Below, piece by piece: positions 51,749 to 60,333 of a stretch of DNA of 64,000 bases; position 1 is the stretch's first letter, and every line of letters begins with the position of its first letter. Source of the stretch: an uncultured Blautia sp. GTDB lineage: Bacteria > Bacillota > Clostridia > Lachnospirales > Lachnospiraceae. Below the pieces are notes generated by a model, which was not told where the DNA came from, did not search any database, and saw only the letters and a program-made list of their open reading frames with translations. The stretch lies in contig USDN01000006.1 in NCBI GenBank assembly GCA_900553515.1, forward strand, positions 5,531 to 69,530, written 5' to 3'. The translations under genes and the position numbers were made by a program.

Positions 51749-51777
51749 TTGCATAAACAGGAGGAAACTGCTATACT
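51749..51777 (+). promoter_or_regulatory. Promoter of the LacI-family gene at 51838
   Basis: TTGCAT (51749-51754), 17 bases, TATACT (51772-51777) with TGC before it (extended -10). Confidence 0.7.
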
Positions 51778-51837
51778 GAATGTAAATATTTTTCATTAAA
51801 AATACGTGTAGTGTAAAAGATGACTGAGGGACAGGGT

Positions 51838-52896
51838 ATGAAGAAAGAAAATGGAGGAGCCACCATTAAAGATGTTGCCAGGGAAACAAATCTGGCTATT
51901 TCCACCATATCCAAATATATGAATGGGGGCAAAGTAAGGAAAAAAAATCAGGAGCTTATTGAAGCAGCTGTCCGTAAGCTGCATTATTTCCCGAATAATA
52001 CAGCACGATGGCTTAGAACCAGCCGGTCTTACAGGATCGGAGTTGTTTCAGGTATTGTCAACAGTCCCCATACCTCTTCTATTCTGAATGAGATTGAAAA
52101 ATATCTCCGTGATCAGGGATATTCCGTATCATTTTTCAGCTTTGACATAAATCTGGCTGATAAAAATCTTGATAAAACAAAGGGTTATATAAGATATATG
52201 ATAGAAAATGGCGTAGACGGAATGCTTCTTACGATTCCTGGAAATTGTAACGGTAATCTGCAGCTTCCGGAAGATCTGGAGATACCGGTAGTTACCATTG
52301 AGGAAAACAGCGGCGTGATCCAGGGAGATTGTGTGCAGACAAGCTGTACGGTGGGGGCTTATGAGATGACAGAGCACCTGATCAATAACGGCCATCGGAA
52401 GATTGCTGTTATTGAGGGAAGAAAAAATTCTCTTACAGCGGAAGAACGTATGAAAGGGTATTACAGAGCCATGGAGGATTATGGAGTAACTGTACGGCCG
52501 GAGTATGTAGTTCGGGGAGAATATAAGTACCAGGGTGGATATAGGGGGATACATGAATTATGGAAGCTGAAAGACCGGCCCACGGCTGTTTTTTCTACAA
52601 ATTATGATATGAGCATGGGAGCAATGGAAGCTGTCTATGATCTGGGAATAAGGATTCCGGAGGAACTGTCGATGGTAGTTTTTGATGATTTTGAACTATC
52701 TGTGATGGTAAGGCCAAAGCTTACTTCTGTTCGCCAGCCGCTGGTAGAGATAGCGGATGCTGCCTGTCAGCTTTTGATACGAAGAATAAACGGGGATTAC
52801 AGTGACTATCCGAGAAGAATCCGGCTGAATCCTTTTTGTGTCTATCGGGATTCGGTATGTGATTTGAACAAAAAAGAAAAAAATTCGGAAGAATAA
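51838..52896 (+). CDS. LacI-family transcriptional regulator
   Basis: A 352-residue repressor with the helix-turn-helix ATIKDVARETNLAISTISKYMNGG and a sugar-sensing domain (YRIGVVSGIVNSPHTSSILNEIEKYL; TAVFSTNYDMSMGAMEAVYDLG). Its recognition helix ends STISKY rather than the common STVSRV, a feature it shares with the convergent regulator at 54014, so the two are likely paralogues with related operators. The start at 51838 has GAGGG about eight bases upstream; an ATG six codons earlier lacks one. The target is not evident; the fucosidase operon is the nearest candidate. Confidence 0.83.
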   Translation: MKKENGGATIKDVARETNLAISTISKYMNGGKVRKKNQELIEAAVRKLHYFPNNTARWLRTSRSYRIGVVSGIVNSPHTSSILNEIEKYLRDQGYSVSFFSFDINLADKNLDKTKGYIRYMIENGVDGMLLTIPGNCNGNLQLPEDLEIPVVTIEENSGVIQGDCVQTSCTVGAYEMTEHLINNGHRKIAVIEGRKNSLTAEERMKGYYRAMEDYGVTVRPEYVVRGEYKYQGGYRGIHELWKLKDRPTAVFSTNYDMSMGAMEAVYDLGIRIPEELSMVVFDDFELSVMVRPKLTSVRQPLVEIADAACQLLIRRINGDYSDYPRRIRLNPFCVYRDSVCDLNKKEKNSEE

Positions 52897-52904
52897 AAAG
52901 GTAG

Positions 52905-52944
52905 AAATGGGATTGCTGTTCTGTTGGACAGCGATCCCATTTTT
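52905..52944. terminator. Bidirectional terminator between two convergent lacI-type genes
   Basis: AAATGGGATTGCTGT pairs with ACAGCGATCCCATTT (one G-U) followed by TTT; the reverse strand reads AAATGGG...ATTTCTACC. Confidence 0.78.
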
Positions 52945-52970
52945 ACACAGCAGAGATATTTTTCGGATGT

Positions 52971-54014
52971 TTATCTTCCGGTGTAGAGATTTCGTACAGA
53001 CTTCCCGGAATGAAATTCTACATTTATGATTTCTGTGGCTGGAAAATTACTGTAGTCACCGGAAATACGCTGCATCAAAAGTTCAGAGGCTCTGATTCCG
53101 ATAGAGGTCAGATCCTGAGCTACGCAGGTCATGGAGGTGTGCATGGCACGAAAGAGAGGGTCATTGTCAAAGCATACCAGAGAAATATCATCTGGAACAT
53201 TCAGTCCCAGAGAATTTACGGCAGATAATCCACCCATGGCTGAAATATAATTAGTAAAAAATACTGCAGTAGGAGGGGAGGGGGTATCCAGGATCTGACA
53301 CAGTCGTTGCTTGTTTTCCTGGATTACATCTTTGGTTTCTTTGAAAATAAAAGGTTCGGCGCAGGGAAAACAGGCGGTAAGATCAATGCCATGCCGCGAA
53401 TATACATCTTTGACAGCCTGTATCCGGACTTCTATGGTATGAGAATTGACTGCCTGATCCAGGATACATATATTTGTATGTCCGTTTTGAAAGAGGTGTT
53501 CCGCAAGAAGGGCGCTTCCTCCATAGTTATCGGAAAGAACACAGTCAACAGGATACTCCTGTATCATGGTGGGAAGCTGATCCAGTATTACTACAGGAAT
53601 ACCGGCATCCTGGAGAAGCTGGTAGTAGTGGTCGCAATTGTTAAAAGGCAGCATGACCAGACCTTCGAAATTTTGAGAAATAATGTCGCGGATTACATTT
53701 TTTTCCAGTTCCATATCAAATGAATATGAGCGGGTGATAACAGTATATTGATGACTGGTAAAATAGTGGGAAATGGTTCCGATTACAGATCCCCAGAAAT
53801 AGTTGCCAAGGTCCGAAATAAGGATGCCGATAGTACGGGTTTTTTTTGAGCGGAGAATCTGTGCAGAACGGTTGGGACGATAGCCAAGTTTTTCTATGGC
53901 GGCCTCAATAAGAAGACGATTGTTTTCCTGTATTTTTATGTTGTTCAGATATTTTGATATGGTAGCGGTAGAAAGACCGGTTTCTTTTGCAATATCTTTA
54001 ATTGTAACTTTCAT
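52971..54014 (-). CDS. LacI-family regulator of the fucosidase operon
   Basis: A 347-residue repressor with helix-turn-helix TIKDIAKETGLSTATISKYLNN, hinge region NRSAQILRSKKTRTIG, and sensor domain (ILISDLGNYFWGSVIGTI; TAVFFTNYISAMGGLSAVNSLG). It is divergent from the fucosidase/ABC operon, with two ACGAAACGTTTA-type sites in the 304-base region between (54154-54168 and 54283-54297), so it most likely controls that operon. The ligand is probably L-fucose or a fucoside or inositol derivative. AGGAGG lies before the start. Confidence 0.85.
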   Translation of the reverse strand: MKVTIKDIAKETGLSTATISKYLNNIKIQENNRLLIEAAIEKLGYRPNRSAQILRSKKTRTIGILISDLGNYFWGSVIGTISHYFTSHQYTVITRSYSFDMELEKNVIRDIISQNFEGLVMLPFNNCDHYYQLLQDAGIPVVILDQLPTMIQEYPVDCVLSDNYGGSALLAEHLFQNGHTNICILDQAVNSHTIEVRIQAVKDVYSRHGIDLTACFPCAEPFIFKETKDVIQENKQRLCQILDTPSPPTAVFFTNYISAMGGLSAVNSLGLNVPDDISLVCFDNDPLFRAMHTSMTCVAQDLTSIGIRASELLMQRISGDYSNFPATEIINVEFHSGKSVRNLYTGR

Positions 54015-54072
54015 AGGAAGATCCTCCTGAATTCAGTAAAAAAACGAAAAAATAATTTTTTGTATTTCTTAT

Positions 54073-54101
54073 ATCATAGCATGTGATTTCAGAAAATACA
54101 A
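54073..54101 (-). promoter_or_regulatory. Promoter of the divergent lacI-type gene
   Basis: On the minus strand: TTGTAT (54101-54096), 17 bases, TATGAT (54078-54073) preceded by TGC (extended -10). Confidence 0.7.
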
Positions 54102-54153
54102 TTCCAGAGTCAGTATTTATAAATGCGATTCTAATGTTGCATTCATGTAAAAG

Positions 54154-54168
54154 ACGAAACGTTTATAG
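54154..54168. promoter_or_regulatory. LacI-type operator, distal
   Basis: ACGAAACGTTTATAG with palindromic core AAACGTTT. It shares 12 bases with the proximal site at 54283. The 129-base centre spacing would allow DNA looping across the promoter. Confidence 0.7.
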
Positions 54169-54238
54169 TAGATAATACCAAAAATATAAAGCAAATTTGT
54201 GTAAAAATGCCGAAAGAAATAAAGTATAAAAAGAAATA

Positions 54239-54267
54239 TTGACAAAAATGACGGGGGGGGGTAGAAT
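54239..54267 (+). promoter_or_regulatory. Fucosidase-operon promoter with a G9 tract in the spacer
   Basis: TTGACA (54239-54244), 17 bases, TAGAAT (54262-54267). The spacer ends in nine consecutive G (54253-54261) directly against the -10 box. At nine G the spacer has the ideal 17 bases; gain or loss of one G would give 18 or 16 and change promoter strength. Such tracts are classic sites of slipped-strand phase variation. Confidence 0.8.
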
Positions 54268-54282
54268 AAAACTACAATAAAA

Positions 54283-54297
54283 ACGAAACGTTTAATC
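54283..54297. promoter_or_regulatory. LacI-type operator, proximal
   Basis: ACGAAACGTTTAATC, 15 bases after the -10 box and just before the ribosome site, placed to block transcription. Core AAACGTTT as in the distal site. Confidence 0.75.
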
Positions 54298-54318
54298 AAG
54301 GCGAAAGGAGACAACAAA

Positions 54319-55644
54319 ATGAAGAAAAAAATGATCGCTGCTATGACAGCCCTTGCTATGGTGGCCTCCACAGGAAGCGTGGTATTCGCTGATGAAGTGA
54401 ATTATGATGTGGAGAACCATGAGTTTAAGGATGTTACCATCACACTCCACACCAGATGGGATGAAGCTGATGTTTCAGGACCTCTCTATCAGGATATCGT
54501 AAATGGATTTATGGAGAAATATCCGGGGATAACTGTTGAGTGTATCAACATTCCGACTGAGTCCGAGTGGCTGAATTCAGAATCTGTTCTTATGTCAGAT
54601 GAGAGTTCCATGCCGAACATTATCCAGGAGTATGGCGGATCTCGTACAGCAGGCTATATTGAGCAGAATCTGATCGTGGATATGACTCCATATTATGAGC
54701 AGTATCCGGAATGGAAAGAAAGATTTAATGCAATGGGCGAGAACCTGACTGACTTTACAACTTATGGATATGAAGGGTCCTATGGTGTTCCGTTTACTGC
54801 ATACCAGGTAATGCTTTTCTATAATGAAGAGATCCTGGCAGCCAATGATATTGATCCTGCTTCTATTAAGAGCTGGGATGACCTGATGGCAGCCTGCGAG
54901 AAACTGAAAGCAAACGGAGTACAGCCTTTTGAAATGGGTGAGAAAGATGATTATCGTTTCGGACACCTTCATTCAGCGCTGAACTATAAGACATTCGGTG
55001 TTGATATGGCTGAAAAGCTTGGTACAAGAGAAGTTGCTTATGATGGAGAAGAGCAGAAACAGATCTATCAGATGATCAAAGACGCTGCAGATAAGGGATA
55101 TCTTGGAACAAACCTTCTTGGTATCGATGATGGCCAGGAAAGATCTATCTTTAATACTGGCGGTTCTGCATTCCTGTTTATGGGAACCTGGTACTGCGCA
55201 GAGGATAAAACAGGCAATGAGTTCTATGATAACGAAAAAATTCATGCAATGCGTATGCCATATGTAAACGAGGAGTATGCACTTCAGGATATGGGCGGCG
55301 GAAACGAGGCTTACTATGTAGTTGATACAGGTAATCCTGATGAAGTTGCAGCTTCTGTACTTTTCCTGAAATATATGACAAGTGAAGATGTTGTAAATAC
55401 TTTTGCAGAAGGTTATCCGTCTCCTCTTTGTGTGAATATCACAACAGAGGCAGGAAACTACCTGAGCAAAGAAGCAAGTGCTATCATCGCAGAAACAGAA
55501 GACGTACGTGGCGATATCGAGAACTATGATATTGCAACTCATATGATCAATACTGTTCGTCAGGCACTTCAGGGAATTGCAATGGGTAATTCTGTTGATG
55601 AAGTAGGAAAGACCATCGTTGATCTGATCGCAGAGTATGAATAA
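54319..55644 (+). CDS. Sugar-binding protein of the fucoside ABC importer
   Basis: A 441-residue family 1 extracellular solute-binding protein (VTITLHTRWDEADVSGPLYQDIVNGF; YGVPFTAYQVMLFYNEEIL; WYCAEDKTGNEFYDNEKI). The signal peptide ends at VFA-DE and there is no lipobox Cys, unusual for a Gram-positive binding protein. It leads an operon of permeases and three fucosidases, so the ligand is probably a fucosylated oligosaccharide or fucoside. AAAGGAG precedes the start. A GC-rich hairpin separates it from the permeases, which often leaves binding protein in excess. Confidence 0.85.
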   Translation: MKKKMIAAMTALAMVASTGSVVFADEVNYDVENHEFKDVTITLHTRWDEADVSGPLYQDIVNGFMEKYPGITVECINIPTESEWLNSESVLMSDESSMPNIIQEYGGSRTAGYIEQNLIVDMTPYYEQYPEWKERFNAMGENLTDFTTYGYEGSYGVPFTAYQVMLFYNEEILAANDIDPASIKSWDDLMAACEKLKANGVQPFEMGEKDDYRFGHLHSALNYKTFGVDMAEKLGTREVAYDGEEQKQIYQMIKDAADKGYLGTNLLGIDDGQERSIFNTGGSAFLFMGTWYCAEDKTGNEFYDNEKIHAMRMPYVNEEYALQDMGGGNEAYYVVDTGNPDEVAASVLFLKYMTSEDVVNTFAEGYPSPLCVNITTEAGNYLSKEASAIIAETEDVRGDIENYDIATHMINTVRQALQGIAMGNSVDEVGKTIVDLIAEYE

Positions 55645-55683
55645 TTAAGATACGAAGCAGGTAATGCATTGAATACATAATGC

Positions 55684-55728
55684 AGGGCGGGCCTCACCAA
55701 CGGGAGTGTTCGGTGACGCCCGCCCTTT
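55684..55728 (+). terminator. GC-rich hairpin between binding-protein and permease genes (probable partial terminator)
   Basis: AGGGCGGGC pairs with GCCCGCCCT, with CACC/GGTG inside and a short TTT tail. In many importer operons such a stem protects the upstream message or stops part of transcription, giving more binding protein than permease. Confidence 0.65.
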
Positions 55729-55746
55729 AAAGTTGGAGGTATGATT

Positions 55747-56640
55747 ATGTTCTTTAAGTCAAAAACCTACAGAAAATCCTACCTGAAGTCCATGCTTTTT
55801 GTTCTTCCGGGAATCATCCTGACAGTTGCGTTTGTTATTTATCCGGTAATAAACACCGCATGGCTGTCTCTGAATAAGTGGAATGGTATCGGTGGCGCGC
55901 CTGTTACCTGGGTAGGACTTGAAAACTATATTAAAGTTCTTACAAGTGAAAAGTTCTGGAAGAGTATGCTCAATGCTCTTTACTTTATGATCGGCGGTTT
56001 TTGTATTCTGATGCCGATTGCTTTTGGAATGGCGCTTCTTGTTACGTCAAAGCTGAAGGGAATCAAATTTTTTAAGACCGCATATCTTATGCCGGTCATG
56101 CTGGGTACTACAGCTGTTGGTCTTATGTGGACTTTTATGCTTAATGCAAATTTTGGTGTTCTGGCACAGTTTTTAAGAGCAATCGGGCTTGAGGAGTATA
56201 TTATAAACTGGCTGGCCACGCCTACGGTAAATATATGGTGCGTTGTCCTGGTAAATGAATGGATGTATGCAGGATATAACATGCTGATCTTTGCGGCGGG
56301 CATTGTAGCGATTCCGGATGAAATCCATGATGCGGCTCTTCTGGACGGATGCACCGGACTGAGAAAGATCATCCATATTACTGTTCCTCTCTGTAAAAAC
56401 ATGTTCATGGTATTCTCGGTCATCTGTATTACCGGATGCCTCAAGGCATTTGATATCGTATGGGCAATGACCGGCGGCGGACCGATGGATTCCAGTGCGA
56501 CTCCTGCTGTTCTTCTTTATACGCAGGGATTCCAGTACAAACTTATGGGACGAAGCGGAGCAATCAGTATTATCCTTCTGGTACTGGGACTTGTACTGTC
56601 TGTACTGTTGAATAATGTTATTTTTAAAGAAAAAGATTGA
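55747..56640 (+). CDS. ABC sugar permease 1 of the fucoside importer
   Basis: A 297-residue CUT1 permease with six spans and the EAA loop IHDAALLDGCTGLRKIIHITVP near residues 200-220. It has the usual family opening FVLPGIILTVAFVIYPVINTAWLSL. The ATG at 55747 is chosen because the ribosome site TTGGAGGT ends at 55740; the ATG at 55741 would be too close. It pairs with the permease at 56682. No ATPase is encoded in the operon, so a shared MsmX-type ATPase is needed. Confidence 0.88.
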   Translation: MFFKSKTYRKSYLKSMLFVLPGIILTVAFVIYPVINTAWLSLNKWNGIGGAPVTWVGLENYIKVLTSEKFWKSMLNALYFMIGGFCILMPIAFGMALLVTSKLKGIKFFKTAYLMPVMLGTTAVGLMWTFMLNANFGVLAQFLRAIGLEEYIINWLATPTVNIWCVVLVNEWMYAGYNMLIFAAGIVAIPDEIHDAALLDGCTGLRKIIHITVPLCKNMFMVFSVICITGCLKAFDIVWAMTGGGPMDSSATPAVLLYTQGFQYKLMGRSGAISIILLVLGLVLSVLLNNVIFKEKD

Positions 56641-56681
56641 TAACTGACAGGATGGCGGATCCTTGAAGAAAGGAGAACAGA

Positions 56682-57521
56682 ATGAAAAATTACAGAGCGT
56701 TGAGAAAACTGAAAACATTTGGGCAGTATTTTATTGCTATTTTTATGGCGGTGGTTACTTTTTTTCCACTGATCGTTACCCTGATCTCATCACTGAAAAC
56801 AAATGATGAGATCTTGCTTGGAATGTTCTCTATACCAAAGGTGTGGAACTTCCAGAACTATCCGGATGCGATCCGTATTGCAAATGCATTGAAATCTATT
56901 GGAAATTCACTTTTTGTAGCAATTGCCACACTGGTAGTGACGGTTGTCATTGCCATGCCGGCAGCTTATGTGATCGCAAGAAAAAGCTTTGGATACCTGA
57001 AAGCTGCATATTTCCTGTTTATGGCAGGTGTTATGGTTCCGGTACATTGTACACTGGTATCTGTATCTAAAATTTCCAGTGCGTTAGGAACTAAAAACAG
57101 CTATGCATTCCTGATTCTTATTTATACGGCATTTAACCTGTCCCAGGCAATCTTCCTGTTTACTGGATATATACAGGGACTGGACAGAGGCCTTGATGAA
57201 GCGGCAAAGATCGATGGATGCGGTGACCTGAAGCTTCTTACAACAATCCTTACACCAATCTGTAAGCCGATTATTGCAACAGAGGCAATCCTGGTATTTA
57301 TTTATGGATACAGCGAACTGATCTTTTCCCTGATTCTTATCACAGACAGCAATAAATATACGATTTCCAGGGCAATGCTGAACTTTACAGCAAACTTTAC
57401 TACGGATTATGGTCCGCAGTTTGCATTTGTTATCATGTCCATGATCCCAATGCTTATCATTTATCTGGTACTGCATGAGAAGGTAGAGGCAGGTATGCTT
57501 GCAGGTGCAGTTAAGGGCTGA
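56682..57521 (+). CDS. ABC sugar permease 2 of the fucoside importer
   Basis: A 279-residue CUT1 permease with six spans and the EAA loop LDEAAKIDGCGDLKLLTTILTP near residues 165-185. It ends KVEAGMLAGAVKG, the usual family end. It starts 42 bases after the partner permease, preceded by AAAGGAG, and is followed after 49 bases by the first fucosidase gene, all in one transcript. Confidence 0.88.
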   Translation: MKNYRALRKLKTFGQYFIAIFMAVVTFFPLIVTLISSLKTNDEILLGMFSIPKVWNFQNYPDAIRIANALKSIGNSLFVAIATLVVTVVIAMPAAYVIARKSFGYLKAAYFLFMAGVMVPVHCTLVSVSKISSALGTKNSYAFLILIYTAFNLSQAIFLFTGYIQGLDRGLDEAAKIDGCGDLKLLTTILTPICKPIIATEAILVFIYGYSELIFSLILITDSNKYTISRAMLNFTANFTTDYGPQFAFVIMSMIPMLIIYLVLHEKVEAGMLAGAVKG

Positions 57522-57570
57522 TTGCAGAATAAAGAGAGAAATAATGAACAGACAGGGAGGTTTTTACATT

Positions 57571-58818
57571 ATGAAAGATACAAAACAGCAGTGGTTCAAA
57601 GATGCAAAATACGGTTTATTTATCCACTGGGGACTTTACAGCATTCTTGCTGGTGAATACAAGGGGCGGAAAACTGACAGGATTGCAGAGTGGATCGAAA
57701 ATGACTTTGATATTCCGGTAGATGAATATGAAAAGCTGGCAGAGCAGTTTAATCCCACAGGGTTTGATGCAGATGCATTTGTGAAACGGGCAAAAGAGCA
57801 GTGGGGAATGAAATATATTGTTCTTACTGCAAAACATCATGAAGGATTTGCAATGTATGATTCCAAGGTAAGTGATTTTAACGTGGTAAAGGCGACTCCT
57901 TATGGAAAAGACATTCTGAAAGATCTTCAGCTTGCCTGTGAGAAATATGATGTAAAAATGGGATTTTATTATTCACAGGCACAGGATTGGGATGATCCCA
58001 ACGGATATATGCACAGAAAAGATAATTCTCAGAGGGATTTCCAGAAATACTTTGATGAAAAATGTAAACCACAGGTAAAGGAACTTCTGGAAAATTATGG
58101 AGATATCTGCCTGATCTGGTTTGATACGCCAATGGGAATCACAGTTGCTCAGACACAGGAACTGATCGATCTTGTAAAATCCATTCAGCCAGATTGTCTT
58201 TTAAGCGGACGTACCGGAAATCATATGGGAGACTATATGACAACAGGTGATAACTATATTCCAAGACTTCCGTATGAAGGAGACTGGGAGGTTCCGGCAA
58301 CAGTCAACGACACCTGGGGATTCAACAAATTTGATACAAACTGGAAGAGTGCAGATCATATTTTAAGCCTTCTTCTGAAAATCGTAAGCCGTGGAGGCAA
58401 TTACCTTCTCAATGTAGGACCTACGGCAGACGGAATCGTTCCGGAAAAATGTGTGGAAGTTCTTAATGAAGTAGGAAAATATGTGACTGAAAATGGTGAG
58501 GCAATCTACGGAACAAGACCGCTGGGTGTTTATGCTTATGAGATTCCGGGAATTGAATTTACCGGAAGAGAACACAAACTTTATGTACACGTGCTTTCAC
58601 CAAGAATCCGCATTGAACTTATGAATGTAGGAAACAGACTGACAGGCGCATACCTGGTAAGCAGCGGGCAGAAATTGGAGTACAGCTTTATGAAGAGCTG
58701 TGAAGGTGACAGCATGATCGAAGTGGAGATTCCAGAAGAACTGCACAATCAGAAAAACTATTGTGTATGTCTGGAACTTGAAGAAGAAGAGCCGATTTTC
58801 GAATCGATCAAGGGGTGA
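57571..58818 (+). CDS. Alpha-L-fucosidase 1 (GH29)
   Basis: A 415-residue cytoplasmic GH29 enzyme, no signal peptide. It opens with WFKDAKYGLFIHWGLYSI and has YIVLTAKHHEGFAMYDS and the predicted nucleophile Asp185 in ICLIWFDTPMG, then NYLLNVGPTADGIVPE. It removes alpha-linked L-fucose from imported glycans. The start at 57571 is chosen because GGGAGG lies ten bases upstream. It is the first of three GH29 genes in tandem; they differ enough in sequence (Asp context WFDTP, FFDWW, WNDIG) to expect different linkage or aglycone preferences. Confidence 0.9.
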   Translation: MKDTKQQWFKDAKYGLFIHWGLYSILAGEYKGRKTDRIAEWIENDFDIPVDEYEKLAEQFNPTGFDADAFVKRAKEQWGMKYIVLTAKHHEGFAMYDSKVSDFNVVKATPYGKDILKDLQLACEKYDVKMGFYYSQAQDWDDPNGYMHRKDNSQRDFQKYFDEKCKPQVKELLENYGDICLIWFDTPMGITVAQTQELIDLVKSIQPDCLLSGRTGNHMGDYMTTGDNYIPRLPYEGDWEVPATVNDTWGFNKFDTNWKSADHILSLLLKIVSRGGNYLLNVGPTADGIVPEKCVEVLNEVGKYVTENGEAIYGTRPLGVYAYEIPGIEFTGREHKLYVHVLSPRIRIELMNVGNRLTGAYLVSSGQKLEYSFMKSCEGDSMIEVEIPEELHNQKNYCVCLELEEEEPIFESIKG

Positions 58819-58823
58819 TCAGT

Positions 58824-60287
58824 ATGAGTACGGAGGAATATCTTCGTAAGATTGATGAAGTGATCGCACAGGGGCCATATACAGATACCTGGGATTCCCT
58901 GTGCGGGCATCCCACACCAGTATGGTATGAAAAAGGAAAGTTCGGGATTTTTATCCACTGGGGTGTGTACAGTGTTCCGGCTTTTGGAGATGAGTGGTAT
59001 CCGCGAAATATGTATCGGAAAGGATCCAGAGAGAATCTCCATCATGTAGAGACATATGGTACTCTGGATAAATTTGGATACAAGGATTTTATCCCTACGT
59101 TCCGCGGAGAAAAATTTGATCCGGTACAGTGGGCAGAGCTGTTTCAGGAAGCAGGAGCAAAATTTGTAGTACCGGTGGCGGAGCATCATGATGGATTTAA
59201 GATGTATGCCAGTGAACTTAGTCCGTGGAATGCTGCTGAAATGGGACCGGAAAGAGATGTTCTGGGACAGTTGAAAGAGGAAATCGAAAATCGTGGAATG
59301 ATTTTGGGAGCATCCTCTCATCGTGCAGAAAATTACTGGTTCTTTAATGGCGCAAGGGAAATTCCGGAAGCAGATGTAAATGATCCTCAGTATGCCGAAC
59401 TCTACGGGGCAGCGGCAGGACCGACCAGGGATCACAGTAATATATATGATAATACGCCTACACAGGAACATATGGAAAAATGGCTTGTACATACCTGCGA
59501 ACTGATAGATAAATATCATCCGAAACTTATCTTTTTCGACTGGTGGATCCAGCAGTACGCATGGAAACCATATCTCCGTAAATTTGCGGCTTATTATTAT
59601 AACCGTGCTGTGCAGTGGGGAGAAGAAGTTGCCATTGATTCCAAATTTGATGCGTATGTACATGGAAGTGCAGTGAAAGATCTGGAAAGAGGACAGCTGG
59701 ATCACATTACACCGGATCTCTGGCAGAATGATACTTCTGTTGCCAGAAATTCCTGGGGATATACCATTGGAAATGATTACAAAAAACCGTCAGATATTGT
59801 TTTGGATCTGGTAGATGTAGTCAGTAAGAATGGAGCCCTTCTTTTAAATGTGGGCCCGAAATCCGATGGAACAATCCCTGAGGAGGATGCAAATATCCTT
59901 CGCGAGATCGGAAAATGGATGAAGGTCAATGGTGAAGCAATTTACGGAACAAAATACTGGAAAGTATTTGGAGAAGGTCCTACAGTGGTTCCTGAAGGAC
60001 ATTTTACAGATACTTATGAAAAGAATTTTACTTCAGAAGACATCCGTTTTACCAGTAAGGGAAATCATATTTATGCCATTGTGCTTCACTGGCCGGAGGA
60101 TGGAGAAATCCATATCAGATCACTTGGAAATGATATGAAGCTTCTGAAATCTTCTGTCTGTGATGTGGAACTTTTGGGAACAGATCTTCATCCGAGATTT
60201 TTCCGTAATGAAACGCTCGATATTTCCTGCGGAAGGATCATTGAACCGGGGGACATGCCGGTAGTTCTGAAGATTACGATTGAATAA
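58824..60287 (+). CDS. Alpha-L-fucosidase 2 (GH29)
   Basis: A 487-residue GH29 enzyme without a signal peptide. Landmarks are WYEKGKFGIFIHWGVYSVPAFGDEWYPRNMY, FVVPVAEHHDGFKMYAS, the predicted nucleophile Asp239 in LIFFDWWIQQ, and ALLLNVGPKSDGTIPEED. The longer N-terminus and the HRAENYWFFNGAREIP segment place it in the larger-substrate (fucosidase subfamily A-like) form, though that is judgement from reading. It begins six bases after the preceding stop, preceded by AAGGGGTG. Confidence 0.9.
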   Translation: MSTEEYLRKIDEVIAQGPYTDTWDSLCGHPTPVWYEKGKFGIFIHWGVYSVPAFGDEWYPRNMYRKGSRENLHHVETYGTLDKFGYKDFIPTFRGEKFDPVQWAELFQEAGAKFVVPVAEHHDGFKMYASELSPWNAAEMGPERDVLGQLKEEIENRGMILGASSHRAENYWFFNGAREIPEADVNDPQYAELYGAAAGPTRDHSNIYDNTPTQEHMEKWLVHTCELIDKYHPKLIFFDWWIQQYAWKPYLRKFAAYYYNRAVQWGEEVAIDSKFDAYVHGSAVKDLERGQLDHITPDLWQNDTSVARNSWGYTIGNDYKKPSDIVLDLVDVVSKNGALLLNVGPKSDGTIPEEDANILREIGKWMKVNGEAIYGTKYWKVFGEGPTVVPEGHFTDTYEKNFTSEDIRFTSKGNHIYAIVLHWPEDGEIHIRSLGNDMKLLKSSVCDVELLGTDLHPRFFRNETLDISCGRIIEPGDMPVVLKITIE

Positions 60288-60333
60288 GAGCATGTATAGG
60301 CTTCCCGCACAGGCGGGCGGAAAGGAGGACAAC

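Noticed and set aside
54253..54261. G9 tract as a simple sequencing error
   Set aside because: Not excluded, but at nine G the -35/-10 spacing is exactly 17, which is what a working promoter needs; read-level data are required to judge length variation.
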